A DNA stretch of 64,000 nt, taken from contig JAVHZZ010000005.1 in the NCBI GenBank assembly GCA_036250195.1, positions 73,646,505-73,710,504 on the forward strand. Reading direction: 5' to 3'. This document shows, one piece after another, positions 34,242-44,098 of the stretch (position 1 is the first letter of the stretch; the number at the start of each line of letters is the position of its first letter). This DNA comes from Mixophyes australis. Taxonomy: Eukaryota; Chordata; Amphibia; Anura; Limnodynastidae. The notes under the pieces are model-generated. The model ran no database searches. It was not told the origin of the DNA and saw nothing but the letters and a program-made list of their open reading frames with translations. The position numbers were made by a program, and so were the translations under genes.

Positions 34242-35369
34242 CAGACACCAGTCAGCCACATTAAAGCCAAGTGAAGTAAATAACAATTAGTATCTCGTTA
34301 CAATGGCACCTGTCAAGGGCGGGGATATATAAAGCAGCATGTGATCAGTAAATTCTTGAAGTTGATTTTTTGGAAGCAGGAAAATTGGGTGCCAGGATCT
34401 GAGAGACTTTGACAAGGACTAAATTATGATGGTTAGATAACTGGGTAAGAGCATCTCCAAAACAGCATGTCTTGTGGGTTGTTCCCAGTATTCAGTGGTT
34501 AGTACCTACCAAAAGTGGTCCAAGGAAGGACAACTGATCAACCGGCTACAGGGTTCCTTGATGCGAGTTGGGAGCGAAGGCTAGCCCATCTGGTCCAATC
34601 CACACTGAAAAACTACTATAGCACAAATTGATGAAAAGTTAATGTTGCCTATGAAAAGACGGTGTCTGAGCACAAAGTGCATCGCAGCTTGCTGCATATG
34701 GGGCTGTGTAGCTGTAGACTGGTCACAATGCCCATGCTGACCCCTGTTGACTGCCGAAAGCGACTACAATGGACACGGGAGAGCAGAACTGGACCATGGA
34801 GCAATGGAAGATGGTGGCCTGGTCTGATAAATCACATTTTCTTTTACATCAGGTGTGTGTGTCGTTTACCTGGGGAAGAGATGGCATCAGGTTGCACTAT
34901 GGGAAGAAGGCGAGCTGGCAGAGACATTGTGATACTTTGGGCAATGTTCTGCTGGGAAACCTTGGGTCCTGGCATTCAGATGGATGCTACTGTGACATGT
35001 ACCATCTACCTAATCATTGTTGTAGACCGAGTACATCCCTTCATGGCAACACTGATGGCAGTGGCCTTTTTCAGCAGATAATGCACCTCTTCCACACTGC
35101 AAAAATTGTTCAGGAATGGTTTGAAGAACATGACCGAGCATCTGTGGGATGTTCTGGAAAAACAAGTCAAAGCCATGGAGGCCTCACCTCAACTTACAGG
35201 ACTTAAAGAATCTGCTGCTAATGTCTTGGTGCCAGATACTATAGAACATCTTCAGAGGTCTTGTGGAGTCCATGCCTCGACAAGTCAGAGCAGTTTTGGT
35301 GTCACGAGGGGGATCTGCACAATATTAGGCAGGTGGTTGTAATATTTTGGCTAATCGGTATAATCGGTG
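34242..35369 (+). mobile_element. Second Tc1-like transposon, decayed
   Basis: The left end contains CAGTCAGCCACATTAAAGCC. The right end, read inverted, contains CCGATTAGCCAAAATATTAC. These are worn versions of the CAGCCA..ACATTAA ends of a Tc1 group common in fish and frogs. TA lies at both edges (34240-34241 and 35370-35371). It carries the broken transposase described next. Confidence 0.75.
34380..35335 (+). pseudogene. Tc1-family transposase with deletion of the catalytic third
   Basis: Recognisable blocks occur in order but in different frames: the N-terminal helix-turn-helix region (ISKTACLVGCSQYSV), KVHRSLLHMGLCS, WTMEQWKMVAWSDKSHFLLH (first catalytic aspartate), RLPGEEMASGCTMGRR, LWAMFCWETLGPG, VDRVHPFMA, the DNAP region and AKIVQEWFEEHD. 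Sequence then jumps directly to EHLWDVLEKQVKAME, so the part that normally holds the third acidic residue (SPDLNPIE) is deleted. Several frameshifts and in-frame stops (34559 region, 34630 region) are also present. It is inactive. Confidence 0.85.
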
Positions 35370-35448
35370 TAATTACATAATTATGTTAGAGATCCTTACC
35401 ATGTGAAATAAAATATAAATACTATACTATATATACACTGCAATTAAC

Positions 35449-35453
35449 CTGTT
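35449..35453. other. Left 5-bp target-site duplication of the chromovirus
   Basis: CTGTT directly precedes the TGTCAC end of the LTR. The same five bases follow the other LTR at 43624-43628. Confidence 0.9.
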
Positions 35454-37410
35454 TGTCACGGGCACTAGGAGTCTTTACCCAGGGATCACCAGATGGTAGG
35501 CTTACCAGAGCAATGTAGATGGTAATAGCGTACTCTGGTAGCTGGGTGATCACGGAACATGAAATGATGGCCGATGAGATGCTCAGGAAAGTCTATGACT
35601 AGCAACACTGGTAATAATGAGGTAATAATACACAAGGAACTGTATGGACAAGGCACGTGAAGGTAGTCAGTGGTCTGCGATAGCAAGTTGTACCACTGCT
35701 ATAGTGAGGAGGAATGTCCAACAGAAACAAGGAGGTGATGAGAGTCAGCGGTCTGCGGGTAGCAAGTTGTACCGCTGTCTGAGTGAAGGAATGGAATCCA
35801 AGTGGAGGTATCCGGGTAGTCAGTGGTCTGCGGTAGCAAGTTGTACCACTGCTATGTGAGAGGATAATGGAACAGGTGATACCGGAAACAGGGATCAGTG
35901 GTCTGACATCAGCAAGTTGTACCACTGAATATATATGTGAGGAGGTGCACAAGGGAAGACTGCAACACAGGATATACACAGGCACCTTATACACGATCCA
36001 CAGTAATATGCACAATATAGATATATATATATATAAATGACTGAGCAGGTCTGCAATCTAGAAAGTCTCTTGAAGTAGTCCAGCACAATGATAACACAGT
36101 CAATGATAGCAATAGACTCAGCGGATAGCAGACTCCAGAGAGAACCAAACACAGTCCAGCAAGATATGCAATACACAGCACAGTCAATGAGAAGTATGCA
36201 TACCGTGGTTCAGCAGTAGCAGTCAGATGAGAATGCAGCGGTACCTGAGCGGCTGGAGGCCGACTGGATAGGAAGTCCCTGGATAGGTGAGGCAGCGGTC
36301 TAGCAGGTGCAGAGCACAGGTGAGTAGACCAACAGGGACACGAATCCACAGGAGTCAGCAACACGTGGAACTGGAGTCAGAAGGGACCCAGGAGAATGGA
36401 GATGATCCAGCAGAGGGTAGTAGATCAGATACAAATCCAATGCTGTCAGGAGGGTAGAGACCAGTGGAACACGTGAAGGCGCGGAGAGCGGATCAGCAGG
36501 AGATGGACGATAGCGCTGACCACAGCAGCAGGACTCAGCGGCACACGGAGGTAACCAGTAGCAACCACAGGAACCAACAGCGATGGGACACAGGAGTGCA
36601 GCGCAGGCCAGGAGCTGTTGATCACGAAGTGTAGCGGATAGTAATGCAAGCGGCAGTCTCGAGGAAGATACAACAGAGATGAAGTAAGTCTGCAGTGCAC
36701 AGGGCAGCGGATAGGAATCAGCTGGCAGTCACGATGATGAACACAGGCGAGTTGCAAGCAGGAGACTGTAGTGCACGGAGGCAGTGGATAGTAATCAGCT
36801 GGCAGTCACGATGATGAACACAGGCGAGTTACCAGCAGGAGACTGTAGTGCACGGAGGCAGCGGATAGGAATCAGCAAACAGACTTGATGAGGAGCAGGT
36901 GAGTGAAGTAAAAGCTGGAGTGCACGGAGGCAGCGGATAGCAATGAGCAAACAGTCACAATGATACAGTTGATGGTAGAAGTGGTATGGGAACCACAGTA
37001 GTAGAAGTGGTTTAGAAGACTGTAGTGCACGGAGGCAGCGGATAGGAATCAGCAAACAGTCACGATGATACAGTTGATGGTAGAAGTGGTATGGGAACCA
37101 CAGTAATAGAAGTGGTTTGGAAACCACAGGGATAGAAGTGGTTTGGAAACCACAGGAATCAGCAGCGCTGAATACACGAGGAATACAGGAACACCTTCAG
37201 AGACTCATGGGGAATGAGACTCCAAGATCAGGCAACGTGGTGTTGACCACAGGTGCTTAATATAGGGAGTGTTGCCTGATCTGCCAATTGAGTTAAAGGG
37301 GTATACACTGAAGTATAGAAAAGGGCTGCGCATGCGCAGACCCTCAGGATGGTGGACGGCCACGGTTCCTAAATGTCCGGGAAGAGGCACTCACGGTCCG
37401 GTGAGTGACA
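35454..37410 (-). repeat. 3' LTR of the chromovirus
   Basis: On the plus strand the left edge reads TGTCACGGGCACTAGG and the right edge GGTCCGGTGAGTGACA. It contains two internal tandem zones: four copies of a 75-79-bp unit with AGCAAGTTGTACC (35682, 35761, 35836, 35911), and about five copies of a 76-96-bp unit with GTGCACGGAGGCAGCGGATA (36687-37080). The predicted promoter TATATTAA lies at 37264-37257 (minus). Small frames inside are duplicated in both LTRs and are not genes. Confidence 0.95.
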
Positions 37411-40400
37411 GTACCCCCCCTTTTAAAGGTGGGCACAGAACGCCTGGAACCGGGCTTGTCCGGATTTTTGGAGTAAAACTTCTTCAAAAGGGCAGGAGCA
37501 TTAAGATCTTCAGCTTTGATCCAAGAGCGCTCCTCAGGACCAAAGCCCTTCCAATGAACGAGAAAGTGGAGGACTCCTCGCGAAATTTTTGCGTCTAGTA
37601 CCTCGGTAATCTCGAAATCCTCCTCCTGATGGACTTGAACTGGCTGGGGAGCTGAGGGAGGAGTTGAGAAACGGTTGATAATAAGAGGTTTGAGCAAGGA
37701 TACATGGAAGGCATTAGAAATCCGAAGATTCTTAGGAAGAAGGAGTTTCACACATACTGGATTGATAACTTGAATGATCCTATATGGACCAATAAAACGA
37801 GGGGCGAATTTCATGGATGGAACCTTCAAACGAATATTTTTTGTGGATAACCAGACACGATCTCCACTTTTTAGTGGTGGAATAGCCCGCCTCTTCTTAT
37901 CAGCGAAAGATTTATATTTGACAGATGTCTTCTTTAAACAGGTTCTGACCTGAGACCAGATATTTTTAAAGGTCTGACAAACAGTTTCCACCGCAGGAAC
38001 TTGAGTGGGCGGGAGGGCAGGAAATTCCGGAAAAGACGGATGGTGACCGTAGACCACAAAAAATGGAGTTTTGGATGATGACTCATGGTACATGTTGTTA
38101 TGGGCGAACTCAGCCCAAGGGAGTAACTCTACCCAGTTGTCTTGATTGGCTGATGAAAATATCCTTATAAAAGTCTCAAGATCTTGATTGACACGTTCGG
38201 TTTGTCCATTGGATTGCGGATGGTAAGAAGATGAGAGTGCCAATCGTATGCCCAAGGTTTTACAAAGGGCTCGCCAGAATCTGGACACGAATTGTACTCC
38301 TCTATCAGACACAATCTCGGATGGACATCCATGGATACGGAAGATCTCTTTAATGAAATGTTCAGCCAGGATAGACGAGGAAGGCAAACCAGACAGAGGG
38401 ATGAAATGAGCCATCTTCGAAAATCTGTCCACTACCACCCAAATAGTGTTATGGTTCTTACTAGGTGGTAAGTCAGTAACGAAATCCATACTAATATGGG
38501 TCCATGGTTTGGACGGAATGGGTAGTGGTCGCAGTAACCCTGCTGGAGTTCTGCGGGAGGATTTGAATTGCGAACATAATTCACAGGAAGCAATGAACTC
38601 TTTGACGTCTCTCCTCATTGAAGGCCACCAGTAACTTCGAGAGAGAATCTCAAAAGTCTTGTGTTCACCGGCGTGTCCAGAAAAACGAGAGGCATGGAAC
38701 CACGAAAGGATTTTCCTCCTTAGTATAGGAGGCACAAGGGTCTTCCCAAATGGTAGCGTTCTGGTGGATGAAGCAGCCAGTGAGATACATTTGGGGTCTA
38801 GAATGGTATGGTTGGAAACCTCTTCTATATCAGAGGACGTAACAAAGGCTCTAGATAAGGCATCAGCTTTTTTGTTCTTGACAGCTGGTTTGAAGGTAAT
38901 TATTAATTCAAAACGGGAAAAGAAAAGAGACCATCTTGCTTGACGAGGGTTCAAGCATTGGGCAGACTGGAGATATGACAAGTTCTTATGATCCGTGAAG
39001 ATCGTCACCGGATGGCGAGCTCCCTCCAACAAGTATCTCCATTCCTCTAATGCGGCTTTGATAGCCAGTAATTCCTTGTCCCCGATGGTATAATTCTTCT
39101 CTGCGGGTAGGAGACCCCGAGAATAGAAGGCACAAGGGTGGAATTTTTGCTGTTCCGAGCGTTGGGAGAGAATAGCTCCTAAGCCCACATTAGAGGCATC
39201 TACTTCTAGGAAGAAGGGGAGTGTCACATCAGGCTGTCGAAGGATTGGAGCCGAAGAGAAGGACTCTTTTAATGTTTGAAAGGCTTGAATAGCCTCAGTT
39301 GACCATTGCTTAGGGTTAGCCCCTTTTCGAGTCAGGGCCACAATAGGAGATGCAATGGAAGAAAAGTCTTGAATGAAGCGTCTATAGTAATTGGCAAAAC
39401 CTAAAAAACGCTGGATCGCACGAAGAGTAGTTGGCTGGGGCCAATGTAGTACAGCATTTACTTTGTCAGGATCCATCTTCAGGCCAACTCCGGAAACTAT
39501 ATACCCCAAGAATGGAATCTGGGGTAATTCGAATGAACATTTTTCTAATTTACAGAACAATGAATTTTTCCGTAGCCTAGAGAGGACTTCTGCCACATGT
39601 TGGTGGTGAGAAGGCAGGTCCTGTGAAAAAATCAATATGTCGTCCAGATAGACGACGACACATACATATAATAAGTCCCGAAAAATCTCATTGATGAAGC
39701 CCTGAAAAACAGCGGGGGCATTACATAGCCCGAAAGGCATTACCAGATATTCGTAATGCCCGTCTCTGGTGTTAAACGCTGTCTTCCATTCGTCACCGGA
39801 ACGGATTCTGATTAAATTGTAGGCACCACGAAGATCCAACTTAGTAAAAATACGGGCTCCCTTGATGCGGTCAAATAGCTCAGTGATCAACGGAATGGGA
39901 TACCGATTCTTGATAGTAATGGCATTGAGTCCACGAAAATCTATACAAGGGCGTAATGATCCATCCTTCTTTTTGACAAAGAAGAACCCAGCTCCAGCGG
40001 GCGAGGTGGAAGGTCGAATGAACCCACGCTGGAGGTTCTCCCGTATATATTCAGATGTAGCTTGAGTTTCAGGTAACGAGAGTGGATAGACCCGGCCCCT
40101 GGGAGGAGTCTTGCCAGGAAGAAGGTCGATCGGACAATCCCAAGAACGATGAGGAGGAAGACGTTCAGACTGAGCTTTATCAAAAACATCGGTAAATGAA
40201 GCATATTGAGGAGGGAGTCCCGGTGAAATAGCTGAGATGGAAGCTTGCTGTACCTTGAGAGGAATGACTTGGGAAAGGCAATGATGGTGACATTCAGACC
40301 CCCAAGACGTGACTTGAGGGGTGCGCCAGTCAATCTGGGGAGAGTGACACTGAAGCCATGGAAGGCCTAGGACAATCGGACTTGTCGTAACAGGAAGAAT

Positions 40401-40739
40401 TAAAAACGATATCTCTTCATGATGCAGAGCACCAATCTGAAGGGTTACTGGAGACGTACTCTGGGTGATGAGACCGTTGACGAGACGTGATCCATCGATA
40501 GCCGTCACAGTAATGGGAGTTTTTAAGGTAATCACTGGTAGAGACCATTGATTTACTAACGATTTGGAAATAAAATTTCCTGCTGCTCCGGAATCAATCA
40601 ATGCCTGTGACTCAAAGGTTTTGGTAGCAAAGGAAATAGTCACATCAAAAGCGCAGACTTTAGATTTCATAGACGATGGAGAGGACTCCAGGGACCCTAA
40701 CTTCACCTCTCCAGAACTAGTTAGGGCCTGGCATTTCCC
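37344..40739 (-). CDS. pol: Chromovirus Pol polyprotein (PR-RT-RH-IN-chromodomain)
   Basis: Pol is made by -1 frameshift from gag at 40733-40739. The coding frame is open from there to the stop at 37344. The 1120 residues from the GTG at 40706 are numbered here. Protease: DSGAAGNF at 38-45. Reverse transcriptase: KLDLRGAY (catalytic D291) and YLDD at 353-356. RNase H: D503, E545, D572, D615. Integrase: zinc-binding H671, H678, C708, C711 and the catalytic triad D741, D801, E837 (D,D35E spacing). The GPY/F module RFIGPYRI is near 970-977. Chromodomain: about 1030-1070, with FLVHWKGFGPEERSW. All key residues are present. It synthesises and integrates the cDNA, and the chromodomain is thought to guide integration. 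The last 22 codons lie inside the 3' LTR. Confidence 0.93.
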   Translation of the reverse strand, partial: GKCQALTSSGEVKLGSLESSPSSMKSKVCAFDVTISFATKTFESQALIDSGAAGNFISKSLVNQWSLPVITLKTPITVTAIDGSRLVNGLITQSTSPVTLQIGALHHEEISFLILPVTTSPIVLGLPWLQCHSPQIDWRTPQVTSWGSECHHHCLSQVIPLKVQQASISAISPGLPPQYASFTDVFDKAQSERLPPHRSWDCPIDLLPGKTPPRGRVYPLSLPETQATSEYIRENLQRGFIRPSTSPAGAGFFFVKKKDGSLRPCIDFRGLNAITIKNRYPIPLITELFDRIKGARIFTKLDLRGAYNLIRIRSGDEWKTAFNTRDGHYEYLVMPFGLCNAPAVFQGFINEIFRDLLYVCVVVYLDDILIFSQDLPSHHQHVAEVLSRLRKNSLFCKLEKCSFELPQIPFLGYIVSGVGLKMDPDKVNAVLHWPQPTTLRAIQRFLGFANYYRRFIQDFSSIASPIVALTRKGANPKQWSTEAIQAFQTLKESFSSAPILRQPDVTLPFFLEVDASNVGLGAILSQRSEQQKFHPCAFYSRGLLPAEKNYTIGDKELLAIKAALEEWRYLLEGARHPVTIFTDHKNLSYLQSAQCLNPRQARWSLFFSRFELIITFKPAVKNKKADALSRAFVTSSDIEEVSNHTILDPKCISLAASSTRTLPFGKTLVPPILRRKILSWFHASRFSGHAGEHKTFEILSRSYWWPSMRRDVKEFIASCELCSQFKSSRRTPAGLLRPLPIPSKPWTHISMDFVTDLPPSKNHNTIWVVVDRFSKMAHFIPLSGLPSSSILAEHFIKEIFRIHGCPSEIVSDRGVQFVSRFWRALCKTLGIRLALSSSYHPQSNGQTERVNQDLETFIRIFSSANQDNWVELLPWAEFAHNNMYHESSSKTPFFVVYGHHPSFPEFPALPPTQVPAVETVCQTFKNIWSQVRTCLKKTSVKYKSFADKKRRAIPPLKSGDRVWLSTKNIRLKVPSMKFAPRFIGPYRIIQVINPVCVKLLLPKNLRISNAFHVSLLKPLIINRFSTPPSAPQPVQVHQEEDFEITEVLDAKISRGVLHFLVHWKGFGPEERSWIKAEDLNAPALLKKFYSKNPDKPGSRRSVPTFKRGGTVTHRTVSASSRTFRNRGRPPS
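37414..37424 (-). other. Polypurine tract
   Basis: AAAAGGGGGGG on the minus strand ends three bases (TAC) before the TGTCAC start of the 3' LTR. That is where the plus-strand primer for reverse transcription is expected. It lies inside the pol frame. Confidence 0.85.
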
Positions 40740-41653
40740 GATCTCTTAGGGCAGGAGCTGAGGACATGAGTGGAATCAGCACAATAGATACAGAGTCTAT
40801 TCTTGACTCTTCGTTTCCTCTCCTCAGAAGATAACTTGGAACGTCCTATCTCCATGGGAATCACAGCGGGTGACACTGGACGAAATTGAGGGTTAGAGCG
40901 AAGAGGTGCTTTAGCAGAAGTCGTTTTCTCAGCCTCTCTTTCGCGAAATCTCATATCAACACGATGGCATAAAGAGATCAAATCTTCAAGTGACGAAGGA
41001 AGCTCTTGAGTAGTCAGTGCATCTTTAATTTTATCGGAAAGCCCCTGCCAGAAGGCGGCAACTAGGGCTTCAGTGTTCCACTGAAGTTCAGAGGCTAAGA
41101 TCCTAAATTGAATGACGTACTGGCCTACAGTATGAGATCCTTGTCGCAGACGGAGGATGCTGGAAGCAGCGGAGGTCACACGACCTGGTTCATCGAACAC
41201 ACTTCGGAATGTAGAAATGAATTTGGCACTATCTTGTAATATTGGATCGTTCCTCTCCCACAGAGGGGAGGCCCAAGCCAGGGCTTGTCCTGAAAACAAA
41301 GAGATAAGATAGGCCACTCTGGAACGATGGGTAGAAAAATTTTGAGGTTGGAGCTCAAAATGGACTGAACATTGGTTAAGGAAACCCCTACAAGTTTTGG
41401 GGTCTCCATCGTACTTTGACGGAGTAGGCAGGTGAAGCGTGGGAGCTGTAGACACCTGGGATGGCAATGGGGAAACGGAGGAGAGCACAGGAGCTTCAGT
41501 AGTAGCTGTCACAGTCTGTCCAGATGTTCCTTGGGAGGTTAATGACTGATAACACTGAAGTAACAGCTGTTGGCGGGCATCCTGTTGCTCCACACGGCTA
41601 ACCAGATGTTGCAGCATCTCTTTGGCGGTAGGTTCCGCATCTGGGTCTGTCAT
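40721..41653 (-). CDS. gag: Chromovirus Gag
   Basis: The 310-residue structural protein starts at the ATG at 41653, 13 nt after the 5' LTR. There is no room for a longer leader, and the start overlaps the edge of the primer-binding site. An N-terminal glutamine-rich helix (about 10-45) is followed by a low-complexity linker. The capsid-like retrotransposon Gag core is at about 78-245 (KYDGDPKTCRGFLNQC, WASPLWERNDP, GQYVIQFRILASEL, FWQGLSDKIKDAL). A basic segment and one CCHC zinc knuckle follow (C288, C291, H296, C301). It assembles the particle and binds RNA. The core resembles that of mammalian PEG10/RTL proteins, domesticated from sushi-type elements. The stop TAA is at 40721-40723, 10 nt after the slippery site. 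Confidence 0.93.
   Translation of the reverse strand: MTDPDAEPTAKEMLQHLVSRVEQQDARQQLLLQCYQSLTSQGTSGQTVTATTEAPVLSSVSPLPSQVSTAPTLHLPTPSKYDGDPKTCRGFLNQCSVHFELQPQNFSTHRSRVAYLISLFSGQALAWASPLWERNDPILQDSAKFISTFRSVFDEPGRVTSAASSILRLRQGSHTVGQYVIQFRILASELQWNTEALVAAFWQGLSDKIKDALTTQELPSSLEDLISLCHRVDMRFREREAEKTTSAKAPLRSNPQFRPVSPAVIPMEIGRSKLSSEERKRRVKNRLCIYCADSTHVLSSCPKRSGNARP
40733..40739 (-). promoter_or_regulatory. -1 ribosomal frameshift heptamer GGGAAAT
   Basis: In gag phase the bases read G GGA AAT, the canonical X XXY YYZ arrangement. A one-base back-slip enters the pol frame, which has no stop in the region. The gag stop lies just downstream. PEG10, a domesticated relative, uses GGGAAAC in the same place. 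I did not identify the downstream stimulatory structure. Confidence 0.8.
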
Positions 41654-41654
41654 G

Positions 41655-41664
41655 GCCTGATCTT
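41655..41664 (-). other. Self-complementary primer-binding site
   Basis: AAGATCAGGC on the minus strand begins two bases after the 5' LTR. It is the exact reverse complement of GCCTGATCTT at 43446-43437 inside the LTR, 31 nt downstream of a TATA box. I recognised no tRNA 3' end here. This fits the self-priming mechanism established for Tf1. Confidence 0.65.
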
Positions 41665-41666
41665 AC

Positions 41667-43623
41667 TGTCACGGGCACTAGGAGTCTTTACCCAGGGATC
41701 ACCAGATGGTAGGCTTACCAGAGCAATGTAGATGGTAATAGCGTACTCTGGTAGCTGGGTGATCACGGAACATGAAATGATGGCCGATGAGATGCTCAGG
41801 AAAGTCTATGACTAGCAACACTGGTAATAATGAGGTAATAATACACAAGGAACTGTATGGACAAGGCACGTGAAGGTAGTCAGTGGTCTGCGATAGCAAG
41901 TTGTACCACTGCTATAGTGAGGAGGAATGTCCAACAGAAACAAGGAGGTGATGAGAGTCAGCGGTCTGCGGGTAGCAAGTTGTACCGCTGTCTGAGTGAA
42001 GGAATGGAATCCAAGTGGAGGTATCCGGGTAGTCAGTGGTCTGCGGTAGCAAGTTGTACCACTGCTATGTGAGAGGATAATGGAACAGGTGATACCGGAA
42101 ACAGGGATCAGTGGTCTGACATCAGCAAGTTGTACCACTGAATATATATGTGAGGAGGTGCACAAGGGAAGACTGCAACACAGGATATACACAGGCACCT
42201 TATACACGATCCACAGTAATATGCACAATATAGATATATATATATATAAATGACTGAGCAGGTCTGCAATCTAGAAAGTCTCTTGAAGTAGTCCAGCACA
42301 ATGATAACACAGTCAATGATAGCAATAGACTCAGCGGATAGCAGACTCCAGAGAGAACCAAACACAGTCCAGCAAGATATGCAATACACAGCACAGTCAA
42401 TGAGAAGTATGCATACCGTGGTTCAGCAGTAGCAGTCAGATGAGAATGCAGTGGTACCTGAGCGGCTGGAGGCCGACTGGATAGGAAGTCCCTGGATAGG
42501 TGAGGCAGCGGTCTAGCAGGTGCAGAGCACAGGTGAGTAGACCAACAGGGACACGAATCCACAGGAGTCAGCAACACGTGGAACTGGACTCAGAAGGGAC
42601 CCAGGAGAATGGAGATGATCCAGCAGAGGGTAGTAGATCAGATACAAATCCAATGCTGTCAGGAGGGTAGAGACCAGTGGAACACGTGAAGGCGCGGAGA
42701 GCGGATCAGCAGGAGATGGACGATAGCGCTGACCACAGCAGCAGGACTCAGCGGCACACGGAGGTAACCAGTAGCAACCACAGGAACCAACAGCGATGGG
42801 ACACAGGAGTGCAGCGCAGGCCAGGAGCTGTTGATCACGAAGTGTAGCGGATAGTAATGCAAGCGGCAGTCTCGAGGAAGATACAACAGAGATGAAGTAA
42901 GTCTGCAGTGCACAGGGCAGCGGATAGGAATCAGCTGGCAGTCACGATGATGAACACAGGCGAGTTGCAAGCAGGAGACTGTAGTGCACGGAGGCAGTGG
43001 ATAGTAATCAGCTGGCAGTCACGATGATGAACACAGGCGAGTTACCAGCAGGAGACTGTAGTGCACGGAGGCAGCGGATAGGAATCAGCAAACAGACTTG
43101 ATGAGGAGCAGGTGAGTGAAGTAAAAGCTGGAGTGCACGGAGGCAGCGGATAGCAATGAGCAAACAGTCACAATGATACAGTTGATGGTAGAAGTGGTAT
43201 GGGAACCACAGTAGTAGAAGTGGTTTAGAAGACTGTAGTGCACGGAGGCAGCGGATAGGAATCAGCAAACAGTCACGATGATACAGTTGATGGTAGAAGT
43301 GGTATGGGAACCACAGTAATAGAAGTGGTTTGGAAACCACAGGGATAGAAGTGGTTTGGAAACCACAGGAATCAGCAGCGCTGAATACACGAGGAATACA
43401 GGAACACCTTCAGAGACTCATGGGGAATGAGACTCCAAGATCAGGCAACGTGGTGTTGACCACAGGTGCTTAATATAGGGAGTGTTGCCTGATCTGCCAA
43501 TTGAGTTAAAGGGGTATACACTGAAGTATAGAAAAGGGCTGCGCATGCGCAGACCCTCAGGATGGTGGACGGCCACGGTTCCTAAATGTCCGGGAAGAGG
43601 CACTCACGGTCCGGTGAGTGACA
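41667..43623 (-). repeat. 5' LTR of the chromovirus
   Basis: Nearly identical to 35454-37410. As the upstream LTR it drives transcription. TATATTA at 43477-43471 (minus) is the only well-placed TATA box I see. With a start near 43446, U3 is about 177 nt and about 1.78 kb of LTR would form the RNA leader before gag. A 12-bp inverted repeat (AGATCAGGCAAC at 43438-43449 and its complement at 43484-43495) brackets the TATA box. Confidence 0.95.
43471..43477 (-). promoter_or_regulatory. Predicted LTR TATA box
   Basis: TATATTA on the minus strand, 31 nt upstream of GCCTGATCTT, the segment complementary to the primer-binding site. The spacing places the RNA start at or next to that segment. Confidence 0.6.
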
Positions 43624-43628
43624 CTGTT
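43624..43628. other. Right 5-bp target-site duplication of the chromovirus
   Basis: CTGTT follows the LTR end directly and equals 35449-35453. Confidence 0.9.
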
Positions 43629-44090
43629 TTTTGTAAGAAATGTTCTAACCTACACAAGCTCCCCTGCAATTGCTAAGTCATGCAATTACAATTAAAAGGC
43701 AACTGTTGCACAAAAATAGACACGTGGCATCACAAACAAAGATAAAATTGCATTTGCCAGCAGGTCTGCATTTGTATGTGTTAATACTTGACCACTGACT
43801 TATAATTATTTGCTGCGCTTTCTTATCTTTAGTCTTTTCATTTTGTTTTAATGCATTTTGGAGACATTAAGATTGAATAATTAACACATGCTAAACACAA
43901 TAAATTGATATCACTATTTGTTTGCACATTTAGAGGCATTCTGCTCCCTAAGTTGGCACTGTTACTGATGCCATACCATTGCCCTCTGATCACCTGCTGC
44001 TCACTGCAGAAGTGAGCTCAATAGTTAATACAGTGAGATAAGTACTTGTTCTTACTCCTACTCCTCTCATGCTGGTAGTCACTACGCTCA
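43629..44090. other. Unassigned non-coding stretch
   Basis: No gene or repeat recognised. Confidence 0.35.
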
Positions 44091-44098
44091 GGGCCATC

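Larger units (their letters stand above)
35454..43623 (-). mobile_element. Full-length Ty3/gypsy chromovirus (Tf1/sushi type)
   Basis: The 8170-bp element lies on the minus strand: LTR (43623-41667), gag, pol, LTR (37410-35454), with matching CTGTT duplications. Both LTRs are 1957 bp and, comparing them by eye, I find two substitutions (36239 versus 42452, and 36376 versus 42589). Gag and pol are uninterrupted and joined by a -1 slippery heptamer. The domain order of protease, RT, RNase H, integrase and chromodomain defines a chromovirus. The sushi-type vertebrate lineage is the one from which mammalian PEG10 and the RTL genes derive. Near-identical LTRs and open frames suggest a recent, possibly still competent insertion. 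Confidence 0.95.

Noticed and set aside
35486..37390. Frames of 60-138 codons inside the LTRs, repeated at 41699-43603
   Set aside because: Identical in both LTRs, low complexity, not in the position of any known chromovirus gene.
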